Shown: in pieces, positions 44,747 to 58,216 of the stretch
How the letters are laid out: every line of letters begins with the position of its first letter
Position numbering within the stretch: position 1 is the stretch's first letter
Source: Mytilus edulis
Lineage: Eukaryota; Mollusca; Bivalvia; Mytilida; Mytilidae
Assembly (NCBI RefSeq): GCF_963676685.1
Contig: NC_092344.1
Location: 100,532,749-100,596,748 of the forward strand
DNA length: 64,000 nt
Direction of reading: 5' to 3'
Translations under genes and position numbers: made by a program
The notes under the pieces: model-generated
Told to the model about the DNA's origin: nothing
The model's input: the letters and a program-made list of their open reading frames with translations, nothing else
Databases searched by the model: none

Positions 44747-45811
44747 TAGTGTTGTCAACGGTTAACCGGTTAATCGGTCGAACGACCGAATACCAAAAAC
44801 GCTAACCGGTTAACCGGACTTTTTTCAATTTCGATAGATTTGATATAAATTTGTGTTGAAAATCAAATCACCAAATAATATGTTTTATTTTAAAATTGTC
44901 GTCGCGATAATTAGTTTGACAGATCAATTGTCTAGTATATTGATTGCTATTGTTAATCCTAAAAACATAAAATTAATTAGTCTAAAGAGTTCGTGGCAGG
45001 ATCTTTAAGAAACAATTAGTAAACATGTTTTTTTTTAACAGTAACTTTAAATCAGTAATGAGATTTAATTTTACTAATTACTTCATTATTTCGTTTTCGA
45101 TCTAATATTGTGTAAACCTACATTTAAATGTGCAACCTCCGTATAGTGAAAGGGTTAGTCTTAATTTAAATTCAAAAATTGTGAAATGCAAACCAATGTG
45201 AATGTATTCAATGTATACGTGAAAGTACGAGTAACATGCTTAAAGAAAAAAGCAAACACAGTGAAGAAACAGGTCGTACAGCATGTACAATGACCTATAG
45301 TTGTTAATGTCTGTGTCATTTTGGTCTCTTGCGAAGAATTGTCTCATTGGCAATCATACCACATCTTCTTTTTTTTGTTGTAATTAATCATTTCAAATTG
45401 AAACGCACCTTATTATTTTCGGAGACAACAAGAGAAAAGGAAAGAATAATCGGTTTCAGACATATGACATATTCAATTCTACGAGATTAAGATTTTTTTT
45501 TTGGATTTTTTAATCTGAAGTTGATACAAACGCTATAGTTGATACGGTGTATTTGATTATTAAAAGTCAAACTTCGCCAGGAATCCTCGCAAGCCTTATA
45601 ATGCTAAAGGAAAAACTTTAATTCTAAAAGCGTATTTATGACTTTGATGAAAGACTGTCAAATTGACACTCATACCACATCTTATATCTTTTTGTAGGGT
45701 TCTATTGATAAGGCTTTGAAACACCAACTTAAATTACCGGTTAAACGGTTAATCGATCGAACGATTATCCGAGTAACCGGTTAGGCAAAAGTGTACGATT
45801 TGACAACACTA
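44747..45811. mobile_element. Non-autonomous hAT element with 8-bp target duplication
   Basis: Ends TAGTGTTGTCAA and its complement TTGACAACACTA, flanked by GTTTCTTT on both sides (44739-44746, 45812-45819). Just inside, both ends carry dense 'ggttaaccggttaa' words. 1,065 bp, no transposase. It carries a fragment of the 30415 repeat family at 45285-45375. Confidence 0.85.
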
Positions 45812-45887
45812 GTTTCTTTTGTTCCTTTTCTTTAATTGTGGATTTTCATTATTTATTGTTATAGAATCTGATACCTATCTGTCCATT

Positions 45888-45910
45888 CCCCCCCCCCCCC
45901 CCCCCCCCCC
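45888..45910. repeat. Poly-C tract
   Basis: 23 C in a row, a likely place for length error in assembly. Confidence 0.9.
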
Positions 45911-46091
45911 GGTTGTCTACATTTAGCTACACACATGTATTTTAATGCTAGTGTTTAGAACAATGGTCTTTTGACGATCTGTCTGATCCATAAGTCTTTC
46001 TAAAGAAATGCTGTTGGCTGGACATGATTTAGTTGTTAGGTTTATTTTTTCCAACGGGTTTGAAAATTGCAACAGAGTGTTTTACTTTTAA

Positions 46092-46478
46092 TTAATAAAT
46101 AGTAAGAAATAAGTTGAACGCAAGAAGCAGCAGGATGAAAATATGGATTGGTGTTGTTATTTGATAACATACAAGATAAAAGGCTTGGCATATCGATAGT
46201 ATAACAGGATTTCTTATATAATGGATAATAGAATTTTGAAGAATATCTGGACTTATTTTTGATGAAGTTAAATATTTGTAAAGATGTTGATGAATAGAAA
46301 AATTGCCAGCTTCATTGTAGAAATGTGTGTTGAATCTGTTTCCTTCAAATTTTATGAATGGTATGTGAGAAATTCTAGCCATGTCTAGAAAATGTTGAAA
46401 ACAGCAAGGATCGTCTGATTTGTTATAATAAAATTTGGAAACACAGCGTAGCAAATTTTTGGGTAAATGATTCGTCAT
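46092..46478 (-). pseudogene. Partial ORF of a repeated invertebrate protein, function unknown
   Basis: 128 codons. KSDDPCCFQHFLDMARISHI, PFIKFEGNRFNTHFYNEAGN and FSIHQHLYKYL look like a protein block I associate with multi-copy, transposon-linked genes in molluscs and cnidarians; I cannot name it. The C-terminal 30 residues are hydrophobic (HIFILLLLAFNLFLTIY) and probably out-of-frame readthrough. No partner gene nearby. Confidence 0.35.
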
Positions 46479-46714
46479 GGTTGTTTTAAAATAATTTGTG
46501 GAGTTTTAAATTTTTGTTATTTTCAAAAACGGCCTCTTCTGCAAACTGTTAAAGTTGATGAACTGAACAATGACATAACCTTCTAATGATTAAATGACAT
46601 GGCTCGTCTCAATACGTTTGGTTCCAATATCAATTTTGTTTTATATTGCGAATAAAAGTCCCTTTCGACGAACTGTGTTAATTTGCGAACCATTTTAAAT
46701 GAACTGGTCTTGAA

Positions 46715-46757
46715 GTCGTTTGATGAGTCTTATGTAGGCGAAACGCGCGTCTGGCGT
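46715..46757 (+). ncRNA. Decayed hammerhead ribozyme
   Basis: C3 of the core is T (TTGATGAG) and stem I is mispaired, but GAAAC and the 3' CGCGCGTCTGGCGT are perfect. Followed by the family tail attataatcctgg. Confidence 0.6.
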
Positions 46758-46929
46758 ATTAAATTATAATCCTGGTTTTAGTTTAAACATATTTTATTTG
46801 TTAAAGTACAAATTGGATAAGACACAAGTCAAACAAGAAGTCTTCTCCATTTAACATTTATAGCAATATTATACAAAAATATATGTATGAGCATGCATGT
46901 ATAGAATGGTATATCTATTTAGTAAATAT

Positions 46930-47165
46930 ATATTTAATATGGATCAAACGACGGAAAATTGAAGAAAAAAAAAACCAATAATAATACAGAAAAAAAAATA
47001 AAAAATAAAAATAAAAATATATAAATAAATAAATCATTATTTAGAAAACAGAAACACAAAAAAAACAAAAAAATAACAACAAAAAAAAAACAAATAATAA
47101 TAAAAAAACAAAAAAAAACAAAAAAAAAAAAACGAAAAAACGAAAAAATAAAAAGGACAAAAAAG
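46930..47165. repeat. A-rich low-complexity stretch
   Basis: Mostly A with scattered C and T (aaaaacaaaa words), next to the 3' end of the minus-strand LINE fragment. Confidence 0.85.
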
Positions 47166-47218
47166 GGGAGAAGAAATTTTACTTAGATGATGATGTGTGT
47201 GCGATCATGGTTTGCTAC

Positions 47219-48480
47219 CTAGACAATTTGAAATCTTTCCGAACTTTTAATAAACTCAAAGACATTTTTGAAAATGGTTTGGTTTTGCTCTAGAGAAAGA
47301 AGACAACTACCCGAGGTAAGTAGTTCTATGTTCATTTTACAATCATTTGGAAGCCAGCGCAGACTTTCAAACATTTTATTTCGTATGTCTGAATATAATA
47401 TACATTTAAAAAAGAAATGATAGGAATCTTCACGATTAACACCACAGCGGCAGGAAGGGTCAGAAATAATATTGACCCTATATAGATCATAGTTTAAGGA
47501 TGATGCAAAACATCGAAGTTGGGTGAGAATTATATTCAATTTTCGATTTCCAAATTCATATTGCTTCGGTACAAATATATTACTCTGAGGATAACGGTTT
47601 TTTAGTTCAGTTTTAAATTTATTAATTGATTCCACATCACGAGTTGAATCCTCAAGATTATTCCAAAGACGTATGGTTGATGGAATAAAAGAATCATTAG
47701 TTAATGCTAGTCTGCAGAATGGAATAATGATGTCATTTCCATTACGTAGAGGATAGACCGTCATACTTTGTATTTTTTGGGGAATTAAATTTGACAAATA
47801 TTCTGGAACATTATTATTTTGAATATTATAAAACATTTGAATTTTTCTTCTCTCTCTTCTTTCAGCTAATGTTTCCCATCCAAGTTCTTCATAAATAATC
47901 CTTGAGCTTGTGAATATAGGTAACCCCGTAACTATGCTAGGTAATCCTGGTACCTTTGATAACTATTGTTTGACGTTTAAAAAAAATGAAAATTTGTTTA
48001 TCATTCCATACGTCACTAAAGCAACAATCAATTTAGGATCAGATAAAATTATGAATCTTCTTGTAGAGCAGTTTGTGCTTTTGAGCTTGGTCGACATTTT
48101 TTTTCCGAGCATGGAAGTTCCACAATAGACCACGGTTAATATAACTGTCCTTGATATCATAGTTTAAATTAAGTATTTTGTTTACATTTTTGTTATTTAC
48201 ATATTACCAGGAAGTTTTCTATCTTCACAGGGATTTTATCAAAAGCGGAAAGTGCATCTTGTAATTCTTTTGACGATTTAGCAAATATAACAGGGTCCAT
48301 TAAAAACCCAAACATTTTCAGATACATACTAAAATTATTGATACGTTTTTCTTCTACAAAATTTAAACAATCAACCGAGTTTGCAGACAAATATTCCAAG
48401 TAGTTTCAGTACAATGCAAAAAGGAAAGGATACAACTATTCACCTTGCCTTACACCTATCTCATAAGGGGAAAAACATAT
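47219..48480 (-). pseudogene. LINE 3' half remnant with C-terminal zinc-knuckle
   Basis: The 205-codon frame 47836-47219 has VPEYLSNLIPQKIQSMTVYP, FIPSTIRLWNNLEDSTRD, and the C-terminal CCHC-like SCRCGVNREDSYHFFFKC, the usual end of several LINE clades. Upstream, in broken frames, LGWETLAERRERRKIQMFYN, SSKELQDALSAFDKI (after a damaged catalytic block, normally ADD, near 48290) and SPYEIGVRQGE (about 48465-48430) show the RT domain. Several frame breaks; 5' half missing. Confidence 0.75.
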
Positions 48481-48944
48481 GTTTTCATCTCGCCATTCTT
48501 TACCCAAGATTTAATATTTGTATACAATTTTAATATAATGTATTGGTTGGTCTTTGCTTAATTCTAGTAGTATATAATGCATACATTTTGAGGACGATTA
48601 CAAATTAACAATGATAAAATACAATAGTGAAACCAATATATCGTGACTGCTAAATAGAATGTTCATTTGAAGAAAAAAAAACTGGTAAATTTCTACGTAT
48701 TGATCATCTTTATATCTTTATATAAACATCTCTATATCTTTATATCTTTATATAAACATCTCTATATCTTTATATAAAAACATGGTCATGAAACAATCAT
48801 CCACAGACGGAGTTACGATCATCATCGTGTTTTTTTAAGGACTTTGTATCCCCGTGTTGAATCAATGCTTTACATATGGAAATTTGATAGAATATCCACA
48901 GCATTTCCCCTTGTACATTGATATTTGGTAATACGATGTCTGAT

Positions 48945-49640
48945 AGATAGAGGATTATTGCATGCACTGCTAGCATCAATTTCCTTAAAACAAATTTATG
49001 AATTTAGTTATTTGTTTAGGGTTATGACCCCTTCTGTGGCCTGTGAATTATGAACTTTTCAAACTGCAATAGTATAAAAACAGCAAAGATAATTAATAAT
49101 AGAGATCATAGGCCATTTAGTACATACACCAACGGGAAACTTCGTGCAAAACATAATTATTTATAGTTTCATTGCATTTAATAGAAAAAGGGTATTTGGT
49201 GAAAGTAAAATCAAGAATTTTGTAGAAAATCCACAGACTTTGATGGACATTTTTGTAATAAAATTTGAAACAGTTAGCGTTTATTGTTTACAAAAAGTGC
49301 TGAATCACTAAAAGTCAAGCGCACCCTTGAAGGTGTACTTGACTTGGTCCATATTTATATTAATTTCTAAACTTGTTTTAAGGAAATCATTGCTAGCACT
49401 GCATGCAATAATAATCTATATATCAAGTACCTGACTGCCAAATATGAGAGTACAAGGTAAGGCTGTGGATTTTCTATAAATTTCAATATGTTTAGCATTG
49501 AAGCGACACTAGGGTACATAATCCTTTAAACAAATATCAATATGGACCAAATCAAGTACACCTTCTAATGTGCGCTCGACTTGTGACTCAGCATGAAGTT
49601 ATTTGGAATTTAAAGGTTTTTCGGGACTTTTTGTAAACAA
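48945..49640. repeat. Inverted and direct copies of a two-part repeat
   Basis: ttgcatgcactgctagc at 48957 is inverted at about 49400 (gctagcactgcatgcaa), arms about 75 bp. A second block, caagtacacctt...gtgcgct, is at 49540 and inverted at 49318-49345. Both blocks occur joined at 6690-6830. Confidence 0.65.
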
Positions 49641-50567
49641 TAAACACTTATTCATTTATTTACATTTGTTGTTTTGAAGTTTAAAAATTTCGGCTGGAGA
49701 AGGGATCATAAACCTAAATCCTGAATTTCATTCTTCTGGTTGCTTTTATAGATGTGTAAAACATAAAAATGACGTCACATACGATGGTGGAAAGGCACAA
49801 AAATTACGTCACATTTGAATTTATGAAATTTCTGAAACAGCTCTAAAATGACGTCACATATGAAAAACTATATCTCAAAAGTAAGATAGAATTAGGATTG
49901 ATTTAAGATTATAATAGAACTAAATACTGATATTACATTTAAACACAATGCATATTGCAATACTTATTAATAGCAATTAACTATAATAAATATATATGTC
50001 CAGTCTGTTATGAATCCAACTTCAAACGTAAGTTATCGTACAGATTACGTAGAACAAAATTAAATCTAATAAATGAAGGCGGTGATTAATTTTTCTTTCC
50101 ATAACACATAGATATAATAGAAAAGACGTCAACACATTTGACAAAATCCGATGAGAATTACAAATATAACATTAAACATTTAAACTTAATACATGTACAT
50201 GAATTTGGGATAAACAAGTACCGTAACACGTCACAACTTTGTTGGAGCAGTTTCTGCGTAAGGAGCACAATAAAATTTTAATATTGGTATCTATGATGAG
50301 TTTATTTACATATATTAATCAATTTCTGTTGGTCTATGACGATTATCATCGTTTGGATGTTAACTATATATAACTTCTATTTATTAATGTCCAAATCAGC
50401 AAATTCCTATAGCCTATCCGAATCAATGTTATGTATCTCTCTGGATCTTTGTCATACCAATACCAGCGTCCTTTAATCTGATACGGATTAAATGCAAAGG
50501 ATGGATTCGTATATATATTTTGCAAACTGGGGTCACTGCGACTTGTTTCATTTGGTTGTAAATTTAT
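49641..50567. other. No gene recognised
   Basis: Contains a small family tail (50285-50312, ttggtatctatgatgagttt) and several 'acgtcacat' words at 49775-49865; nothing else recognised. Confidence 0.45.
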
Positions 50568-50660
50568 ACGCCAACTAGGCTACAAAACACCCACCAGTGA
50601 CGCTTGATCAATAAGTTAAAGCCCAAATAAAGGACGAAGTTAAAGATCATTTAGGACCGA
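50568..50660 (-). ncRNA. Decayed hammerhead and adjoining monomer piece
   Basis: Minus strand GCGTCACTGGTGG...TTGGCGT keeps stem I, but the core (CTGATGA, GAAA) is lost. Upstream sequence ('aataaaggacgaagttaaag') matches the monomer at 41155-41180. Confidence 0.55.
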
Positions 50661-50984
50661 AAATGCTTAAAGGTTTTGTCAAACACAGCATAGTGAATAG
50701 TTCTAGTTATATAAGATTCGTGTAGCTAAATTTGATGCCTATTCTTTAAGGGTCTTTTCCTAATGTAAATGTGCCGTCCCAAAATACTACCCATATGGCC
50801 ACAAGAACAGCTATTTCGTATTCCATTTCTTTTAGACAATAAATTCAATTTCAAAACGCGCACCTGCTCTATCTCAAAAACGATTTTTTTAAAGTCTAGT
50901 GTAACACTATTGGGACAAATATATCAAAGTTATAGAATAGTCTACCAGCTCTAACTCATATTAGGGACAATTCTATGTTAAGGG

Positions 50985-51715
50985 GGTCTATAAAGGCAAC
51001 AGTAGTATACCGCTGTTCAAACTCATAAATCCATGGACAAAAAACAAAATCGGGTTAACAAACTAAAACTGACGGAAACGCATAAATATAAGAGGAGAAC
51101 AACGACACAACACTACAATGTAACTAACACACACAGAAACAGACCAAGCATCAGACAAAATCCCACGAGAATAACAAATATAACATCAAAACCAAATACA
51201 TGAATTTGGGATAGACAAGTACCGTGACACGTCTTATCGCAATGTCAATTTACACTCAAAATAAGAGAAAACAAACGACGCAACGTTAAATTGTAACACA
51301 CACAGAAACGAACTATAATATAACAATGGCCATATTCCTGACTTGGAACAGGACATTTTTAAAGGTATAAATGGTGGGTTGAACCTGGTTTTGTGGCATG
51401 CCAAACCTCGCACTTTAATGGCAATGTTAAATATAACATAGAAATGACAACATAATATTACAGGACTACAATACAAATAAATAGGAAAACGTATTAGACA
51501 AAGAAACACATGATTAATGAATAACAAAAAGCATCAGGTTTACAATTTAATACGCCAAAAACGCGCCTCGTCCACACAAGACTCACCAGTGACGCCCAGA
51601 TATAAAAGATCGAAAGCGAAAAAAAGTACAAAGTTGTACAGCACTGAAGATCAAAAGTTGAAAAAGGTTGTGTCAAATACGGCTAAGTTTGTATGCTTGG
51701 GATAAGAACATCCTA
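50985..51715 (-). repeat. 615-bp repeat, inverted relative to 59985-60600
   Basis: Runs from the decayed hammerhead at 51595 to gttgcctttata at 50990, with very high identity to the plus-strand copy at 59985-60600. The 97-codon frame at 51234-51527 and its twin at 60050-60322 are just this repeat; no protein family recognised. Confidence 0.85.
51552..51595 (-). ncRNA. Decayed hammerhead ribozyme
   Basis: GCGTCA with TGGCGT stem I kept, but A6 is G (CTGGTGA) and GAAA is GAGG. The twin copy at 59989-60025 has the same GAGG and lacks the 5' arm. Confidence 0.6.
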
Positions 51716-51719
51716 ATTA

Positions 51720-53013
51720 TTTAGAACAATTAATGCTATTGCAAACAGTAAATTTGTTTAACAGCTATAATTGTTTAACAGCTTTAGACCTACTATTTGT
51801 TTACCTTTTTTAACTTGACTGAATCACTAAATATAAAGATATTTTAACATCTTTCTCGACCTTTTTGACAAACCTTCAATGATTTTATCCTGAAATTAAG
51901 AATATGCATGAATTATTTTCAAATAGTTTTCTCTCAACAGCAGTAAATAAGCCAGTGAGGCACTAATACTCAAAACAAGATTTAACAAACATAAATCTTT
52001 AACGTTGAGAGTCGTTTATTCTCTGTAGATATTGGTTTATAAATACCGCATTATGTAATACGCACATGTATTTGAAATATGTTACCTTGGAAAACAGTGT
52101 TATAAAAAAAATATCAGCATTCTACATTGGAGGGATTATATATAATATATATTTGATAGCGTTAAAGTAGAACCATAGACGTGATGATCTCGTGTCAATA
52201 TGAGCAAATAAGGTTATTTCATTCATATTACATCGTTTAAAATAACTTTTATCGACATTTCATAATAAAAGAGAGAAATAATTACAATCTGACGTGAAAA
52301 AAAGGACTCGATTAATGATTAATGAACAAATAGCAGTTTTATATACGTTTTAGATTGAGCCAGATGTTGCATTAATCACAATGTTTTATTCTACTGTGTA
52401 GGTATTTTGCAGTGCTTCGAATATTCGCTCATATAAGCAGCCAACGTTTCGGTATTTGAATGGTTCTGATGTTCAGGTAACTATAATGTCCAACAATACA
52501 TTATCAACGTTTATATCTTGTTTATTAGCAGAAACCGCTTAGTTAAGTGGTTCAACTTTGACGAGAATTTTCAACCAAAAGAGTTTGAAGTTTCTGGTGA
52601 AATTAGAAAACGTTATAAAGATTCACTCTTGCATTGAGTCATATATACGGAAAATGAATAAAAAAAAAACAAAGCATCCTTTTTTCATTTGAACACATCG
52701 GCAAATAGCAGGACTTTTCATCAACATAGTTTGAGAGATAACTAAAATATGACCTATTGCAACAATATCAGAAGGAACATGTGATGCCTTATGAAGAATA
52801 TTGTTGAAATTGAAATAGATAAAAATATTTTTATTGAGTATTTACATTTACAATTTACGTTTTTTTTATTACCTACTTGGTGTTATTGTTTAAGATAGTA
52901 TCAAATATTACTCAAAAACTATGATCTCTTGGTTTTCTTCATTCCGGACGTTATATAAAATGCTTTGTAGTAGTTTGTGTCGCGGATTTATGTAGCTTAA
53001 AACAATTTTAATG
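51720..53013. other. No gene recognised
   Basis: AT-rich, no convincing ORF, repeat or RNA gene on either strand. Confidence 0.45.
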
Positions 53014-53244
53014 ATTCGATTTAAAGGGCTTGACCGTTAAATCACGTTATCAGAGGAAGACAAGACTTGCTACAGTTCATGCACAGGTCAATGTAACGCG
53101 CATGTCTTAATTCGATTACACGGCATATCAATTTTACCAGCTAAAGCACTCCTCACAATATTTTGAATGCACGGTCTGCTAGGAAGTAACTATATATATC
53201 TAAGGTCAGATTGTTGAGTTTATTTTACGCATAATTATTGTAAA
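53014..53244. repeat. 231-bp direct repeat, copy 1
   Basis: Identical by eye to 57986-58216, 4.97 kb away (attcgatttaaagggcttga...cataattattgtaaa). Non-coding. Confidence 0.85.
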
Positions 53245-56200
53245 TACTTATCTTAATAATTTTTCAATTTCAACTGATTATTGATTAATTAATTTCAAAT
53301 CGGTCACATTCAATTTGATAATTCATAAATTATTGGACAATTTACTAAAGCAAGGATTTATATATAGTATACAAATCTTTGTCTAAAGTTATTATAATAC
53401 GAGCGAATTTATTTTAATTTATTTTTATGATTGTATAATAAATTTTTGATTCGCATAATTTCTAATTCCAGTTATATTGATATTTTTGTATCTTTTTATC
53501 GAGGTATTAAAATATGAAAACTAGGTTCCAGGTATTTCTATTCAATTTACATTTCGTAATGCAGATTAAAATGGTAATGTTCCATTATCAGGTATGTTTA
53601 ACTATTATTTAATAATGGGGTTTCTTGTGAGACATTAACACCATCAAATGCAATAATTAATTTATGGTATCATTTATTGTTCTTTAGCGTGTTTAGGACA
53701 GCAGTAAATCGTAAATTATATTTCAAAGTTGAGCATCCGTTAAAAGAAACTAGTTGATAAAATTTGATACGGCAGCTACAGTAATGTCTTTATAACCGAT
53801 TATTTTTCAGTCAGCCAAATTGCGTTGCACATACATGTATACAGCGACATATAATACAATATGTCTCTGATATTTATATTTAATATTTATTTCAAATAAT
53901 ATTCATTCATATTTTGAAGTAATGTCTTTATAACCGATTGTTTTTTCGGTTATAAATGCAAATTTCATTGCACACATTTTGATATTTATTTAGTGTATAA
54001 AATCAAGGATTTGTATAGTTGTATATTATTTTAATTATATTTGTTCATATTGACATTTATTGTAAGGTTTATGATGCCTGAGAAGTAAAGGCGTTAAAAG
54101 AGGTGATATAATTGGGGTAAAGAAAACGGCTTTAGCCACCTGTGAGGTCAAATAGCTACGCATCGGAAACAGAAACTGAAATTTGTTATCTAGGATTATT
54201 TCATTCATCAGCAGGATCATTTTTATGTATGTCAGTCAGAGAAGTGGCAGTATGCCTTATCTAAATACATCAATAAAAAAGGTACATCTTTTATTCTTTA
54301 ATTTTAATGTAACTAATTCAGTACATGACATTTTTAGCTTTAGCATTGATTTGAGTAGTAACATTTCGAGCATAATAAGAAAACGATTCTAAATGGCGGA
54401 TACTATATTGATCCGGATTGCTTTTTACTATGAGAGACCATACCACGAATAAGAATAAGATTGATTTAGTTAATTGGTTTCTTATCTATATATCTCACCA
54501 CGATTAGAAAACATTTCAACATTGATTTATTTTATAATTACACTGAGAAGGTATAGTCCCGCAAGTCATTTTATATTCAGTGCATATTTTTAGTATGTGT
54601 ATATATCACGAAGGAATTTTTACATTTTTCTCTTTTTATCACTCTGACCACAAGTATACCTAAATTTGATTTATTTTCACGCATCTTTATAAAAGAGAGA
54701 TTCATTTCACTAATTTCAGAAACTAAATCTGCACTACTTAATATAAAGTATAAATATAAAAATAAATGGTATCTCGCAGGTATATAAAAATTCATCAACA
54801 AAATATCAATGATGATGCATTTTATATCAGATATTTATTTGACAACCAATTTTAATTAGGCAAGAGAGCAAAGAAGACTTGGAGCTAGCAGGGTTCAGGT
54901 CATAAGTTGGAAACGAGCTGTTTCGGTTAAGGAAAGCAATTTCACAGTCTTGTAATTGGGGACCAGTTGATTTAGATCTATGGATATTATTCATGTACCA
55001 TGATCACAACAAATCATTCATGCCCTGTCTGTATTATGTATAAATAATGTGATCAAAACTAAGGTCTTGCACAAGGGTAAACCGTCATGACTCATAAACC
55101 TTTTTTGCGCACGTTTTAATCGTGCCCAGAAAAATAAAATGTTACATGTAATGGACAAGATAATCAATTGTTGATTTTCAAATATTTACATAAGCTGAAA
55201 ATAGTATTGCCATGTGTTTGACGTTCAAGTCACGAATCTTTATTGGTTTTTTTTTCGGGGTTTGTTTAAACTAGCTTTTATATTGGATTTTTCATATGAG
55301 TGGAACTAGTAGCTATTAATTCGGGATCCACTTGGGCATTTTTAACTTTAAAGTTTCCATTAGCCTCAAATTTTAGAAAATTGATCAGCAAGGCAAGATA
55401 TTTTTACTACTATACTTGGAAAAAGGCTTCGTTGGTCTATGTCTGTCATATTTGTTTTTCGTAAACTGCTTTGTTATAAATTAGGCCGTTAGTTTTCTCG
55501 ATTGAAATGTTTTATATTTTCCATGTCGGGACCTCTAATAGCAGACTATATGGTATGGGTTTTTTCTCATTGTTGAAAGCCGTAAGGTTGACTATATTTG
55601 CTTACATTTACTTCATTTGTACTTTCAAGTGGATAGTTGTCTCACTGGCAATTATAATCTTTTAATTAACACTAATAACGATTAGAGCAGAAATAGTATA
55701 CACTTCTGCAAGTTACGTTTACAAACTGTATTACCAGATGCGTAGATCTCTGATAAATTATCGTCTGAAAATTGTTGATATAAAAATTTACAACTTAAGC
55801 GAGTTTTTGTCTGGGTTAATAGTTTTCTTTAATCTTATGTATATCATTACAGAGGTCAAGAACAGTTCAAATTAGTTAGGTGATGCATTGATTTTATTGC
55901 TTTTGTAGTATAGATATTAAAGTTGCGTATATCCCAGACTATAAAATTGCTAATTAGTACGATTTTGTTATCTGAAAGAGAAACAACGTAATTGTGTTAA
56001 ATACTGTGAACAGTTATACATGGAATTTTATGTATATACGTTTATTAGAGAATACTAGTTTTTTGTAAGCAGTCATAAATGATTTGGCATAATAATTGTT
56101 GTCGAACGCCATACTAATGATATGCAATAAAACAAAAACAAAACAAAACAAAACAAAACAAAACAAAAACAAACAAAACAAAAACAAAACAATAAACAAA

Positions 56201-57639
56201 AACAAAATTAAACAAACAAAACAAAATATTACACGATAAAAGTTTTAATGCCGTATTGACGAGCGCCCCTAAGACGGCTTATTCTCCATCGGCTATTTTT
56301 AGAGTCAAATTTTTGGGGGGTCTTAACTGCACCTCAGTTTTAAAAGTTTTTGTCTAGGCAACACGATTCATTAACTAGTTTGAATTGACTCTGAACATGC
56401 TTTCAGTAACTGCGAGTACTCTTAGGTGGGTGTCTTTAGTCTATTTGTTAGTTGTGTATTGTGTTTTGTGTCTAGCTAATGAGTTAAACCTACCTCAACT
56501 TTGTTTCATTTTGCGTTGTTAACCAATGTCCCCGGTTACGGTAGGGATAAATTCTCACAAACTTGTAGTGTGTCGCAGTCTTTTATACTTGTTGTACGTT
56601 TAAATTGATTTATACTAAAATATGGCTTTGTTTTCTTGTTTGCCGGGACCCTTTGTTGCTATTATACTGTATGGACTATGTTTATTGGTGAATGCTGTAA
56701 GGTGGTATATAGCTGTTTACGACCACGCTATTAAGTTTAAAAATAGTTCATGTCAGATCTTCTAGTTTATTTTCTGATAGTAAAAGTAGAATTCAGCCAA
56801 TGGTAATATAAAAAGTATCAACCATATATCTGATTACAAACATACATATAACAGTTGGCAAGTCAAATATTTTTTATCTGTTATCATATCAATTTTATTT
56901 ATTTTTCTATATTGTAAATTACCAATCTAGAGCTGATTATTGATTGATTGTCAATTTAAGATATTTCATGTTTCCAAAAGCGTGCTTGGAAAGTGGGATT
57001 TTCAATCACCAAAACTTCGTTGTTGCTCGGAAGTTTGTAGTTACTTATTTTTGTGTTCTCTTATACATTTTCGTATCACAATTTTTTAGCAAGGTCAAAG
57101 TGTTATGGGGCACTTTAAGTAAAGAGATAAACTAATCGTATGCTCATTTTTGAAGGGCCCTGCAATATTAAGTAATCCACTAAAATGAACATGACATCGG
57201 ACAACCGTTCTATACGATAGGTCCTAACTTATAAGTGATTTGATTTTCTCCAAGATTTGTTACCTTAGTCAAATTTGCTTTGTTCAAATGTTACCACGAT
57301 TGCAATACAAGCACAAGATTCCAAATAAGTGATTGAACCAAACTACAGTGAGAAGGAATATGTTATTTGTCAGATTTGAAAGCTATCTAATTTTATACAA
57401 GTTACAATTTTAATTTATGCTATTATCTATTTTCATCTATTTATTGTCTATCAAACGGCGAAGTAGGTTATTGGCTTCGGGAATCTGTTAGCTAGTAGTT
57501 ACTGCGGTCAGATTCTTGTTATTACACAATATAACAGTCAGAGTTATCTGTTATATCGACTCTCAATGTATGGTACTGGTTGGCGGTAACAAGTTCCAAA
57601 ACATTCTTTGTGAAATCAGTGTTTTTGAACTTGTTTAGT
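53245..57639. other. No gene recognised; three small repeats
   Basis: Mostly unassigned AT-rich DNA. Holds a partial repeat of the 30415 family at 55435-55670, a shorter piece at 56620-56715, and an (AAAAC)n microsatellite at 56128-56226. Two 'gtaatgtctttataaccgatt' words at 53783 and 53919 mark a short local duplication. Confidence 0.45.
55435..55670 (+). repeat. Interspersed repeat of the 30415 family, partial
   Basis: Has 'taggccgttagttttctcg', 'gttgaaagccgta' and 'tagttgtctcactggcaatt'. Confidence 0.65.
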
Positions 57640-57986
57640 GGCGGACTTTATAGGCTGCACCAGTACCGATGAACTTGATTTATCACTGTATTATTATTTC
57701 ATTTAGAACATTAATCCAGGTTATCTTTATTTTCACCTCAAACGAAATTTCTCATGTTGATTTTGGACATCTGTTGCCAGGGTTCAATTCAGCACCCCAT
57801 TATTTCAAAATTTTCATTTCATTTTAGTTTTTATTTGAATTTTGAATTTTATTTATCTATTTTATTTGCATTTTATTTACGGTTGCCCAAAGACCCTTTG
57901 TTTGTGGGTTGGTAACCGACAGAAGCCATGATCTTACTTCGCCAATAAAATATATTTTGACTTTAATAACGTCTTCTCTCTTATAA
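57640..57986. repeat. 347-bp direct repeat, copy 1
   Basis: Identical by eye to 58461-58807. Contains an AATAAA signal near the end (cgccaataaaatatattttg). Ends are not TG...CA. Confidence 0.85.
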
Positions 57987-58216
57987 TTCGATTTAAAGGG
58001 CTTGACCGTTAAATCACGTTATCAGAGGAAGACAAGACTTGCTACAGTTCATGCACAGGTCAATGTAACGCGCATGTCTTAATTCGATTACACGGCATAT
58101 CAATTTTACCAGCTAAAGCACTCCTCACAATATTTTGAATGCACGGTCTGCTAGGAAGTAACTATATATATCTAAGGTCAGATTGTTGAGTTTATTTTAC
58201 GCATAATTATTGTAAA
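57986..58216. repeat. 231-bp direct repeat, copy 2
   Basis: Copy of 53014-53244; begins where the 347-bp repeat ends. Confidence 0.85.

Noticed and set aside
51234..51527. 97-codon ORF present twice (also 60050-60322) as a membrane protein gene
   Set aside because: It lies wholly within a non-coding 615-bp repeat, in opposite orientations, with no conserved start or context.
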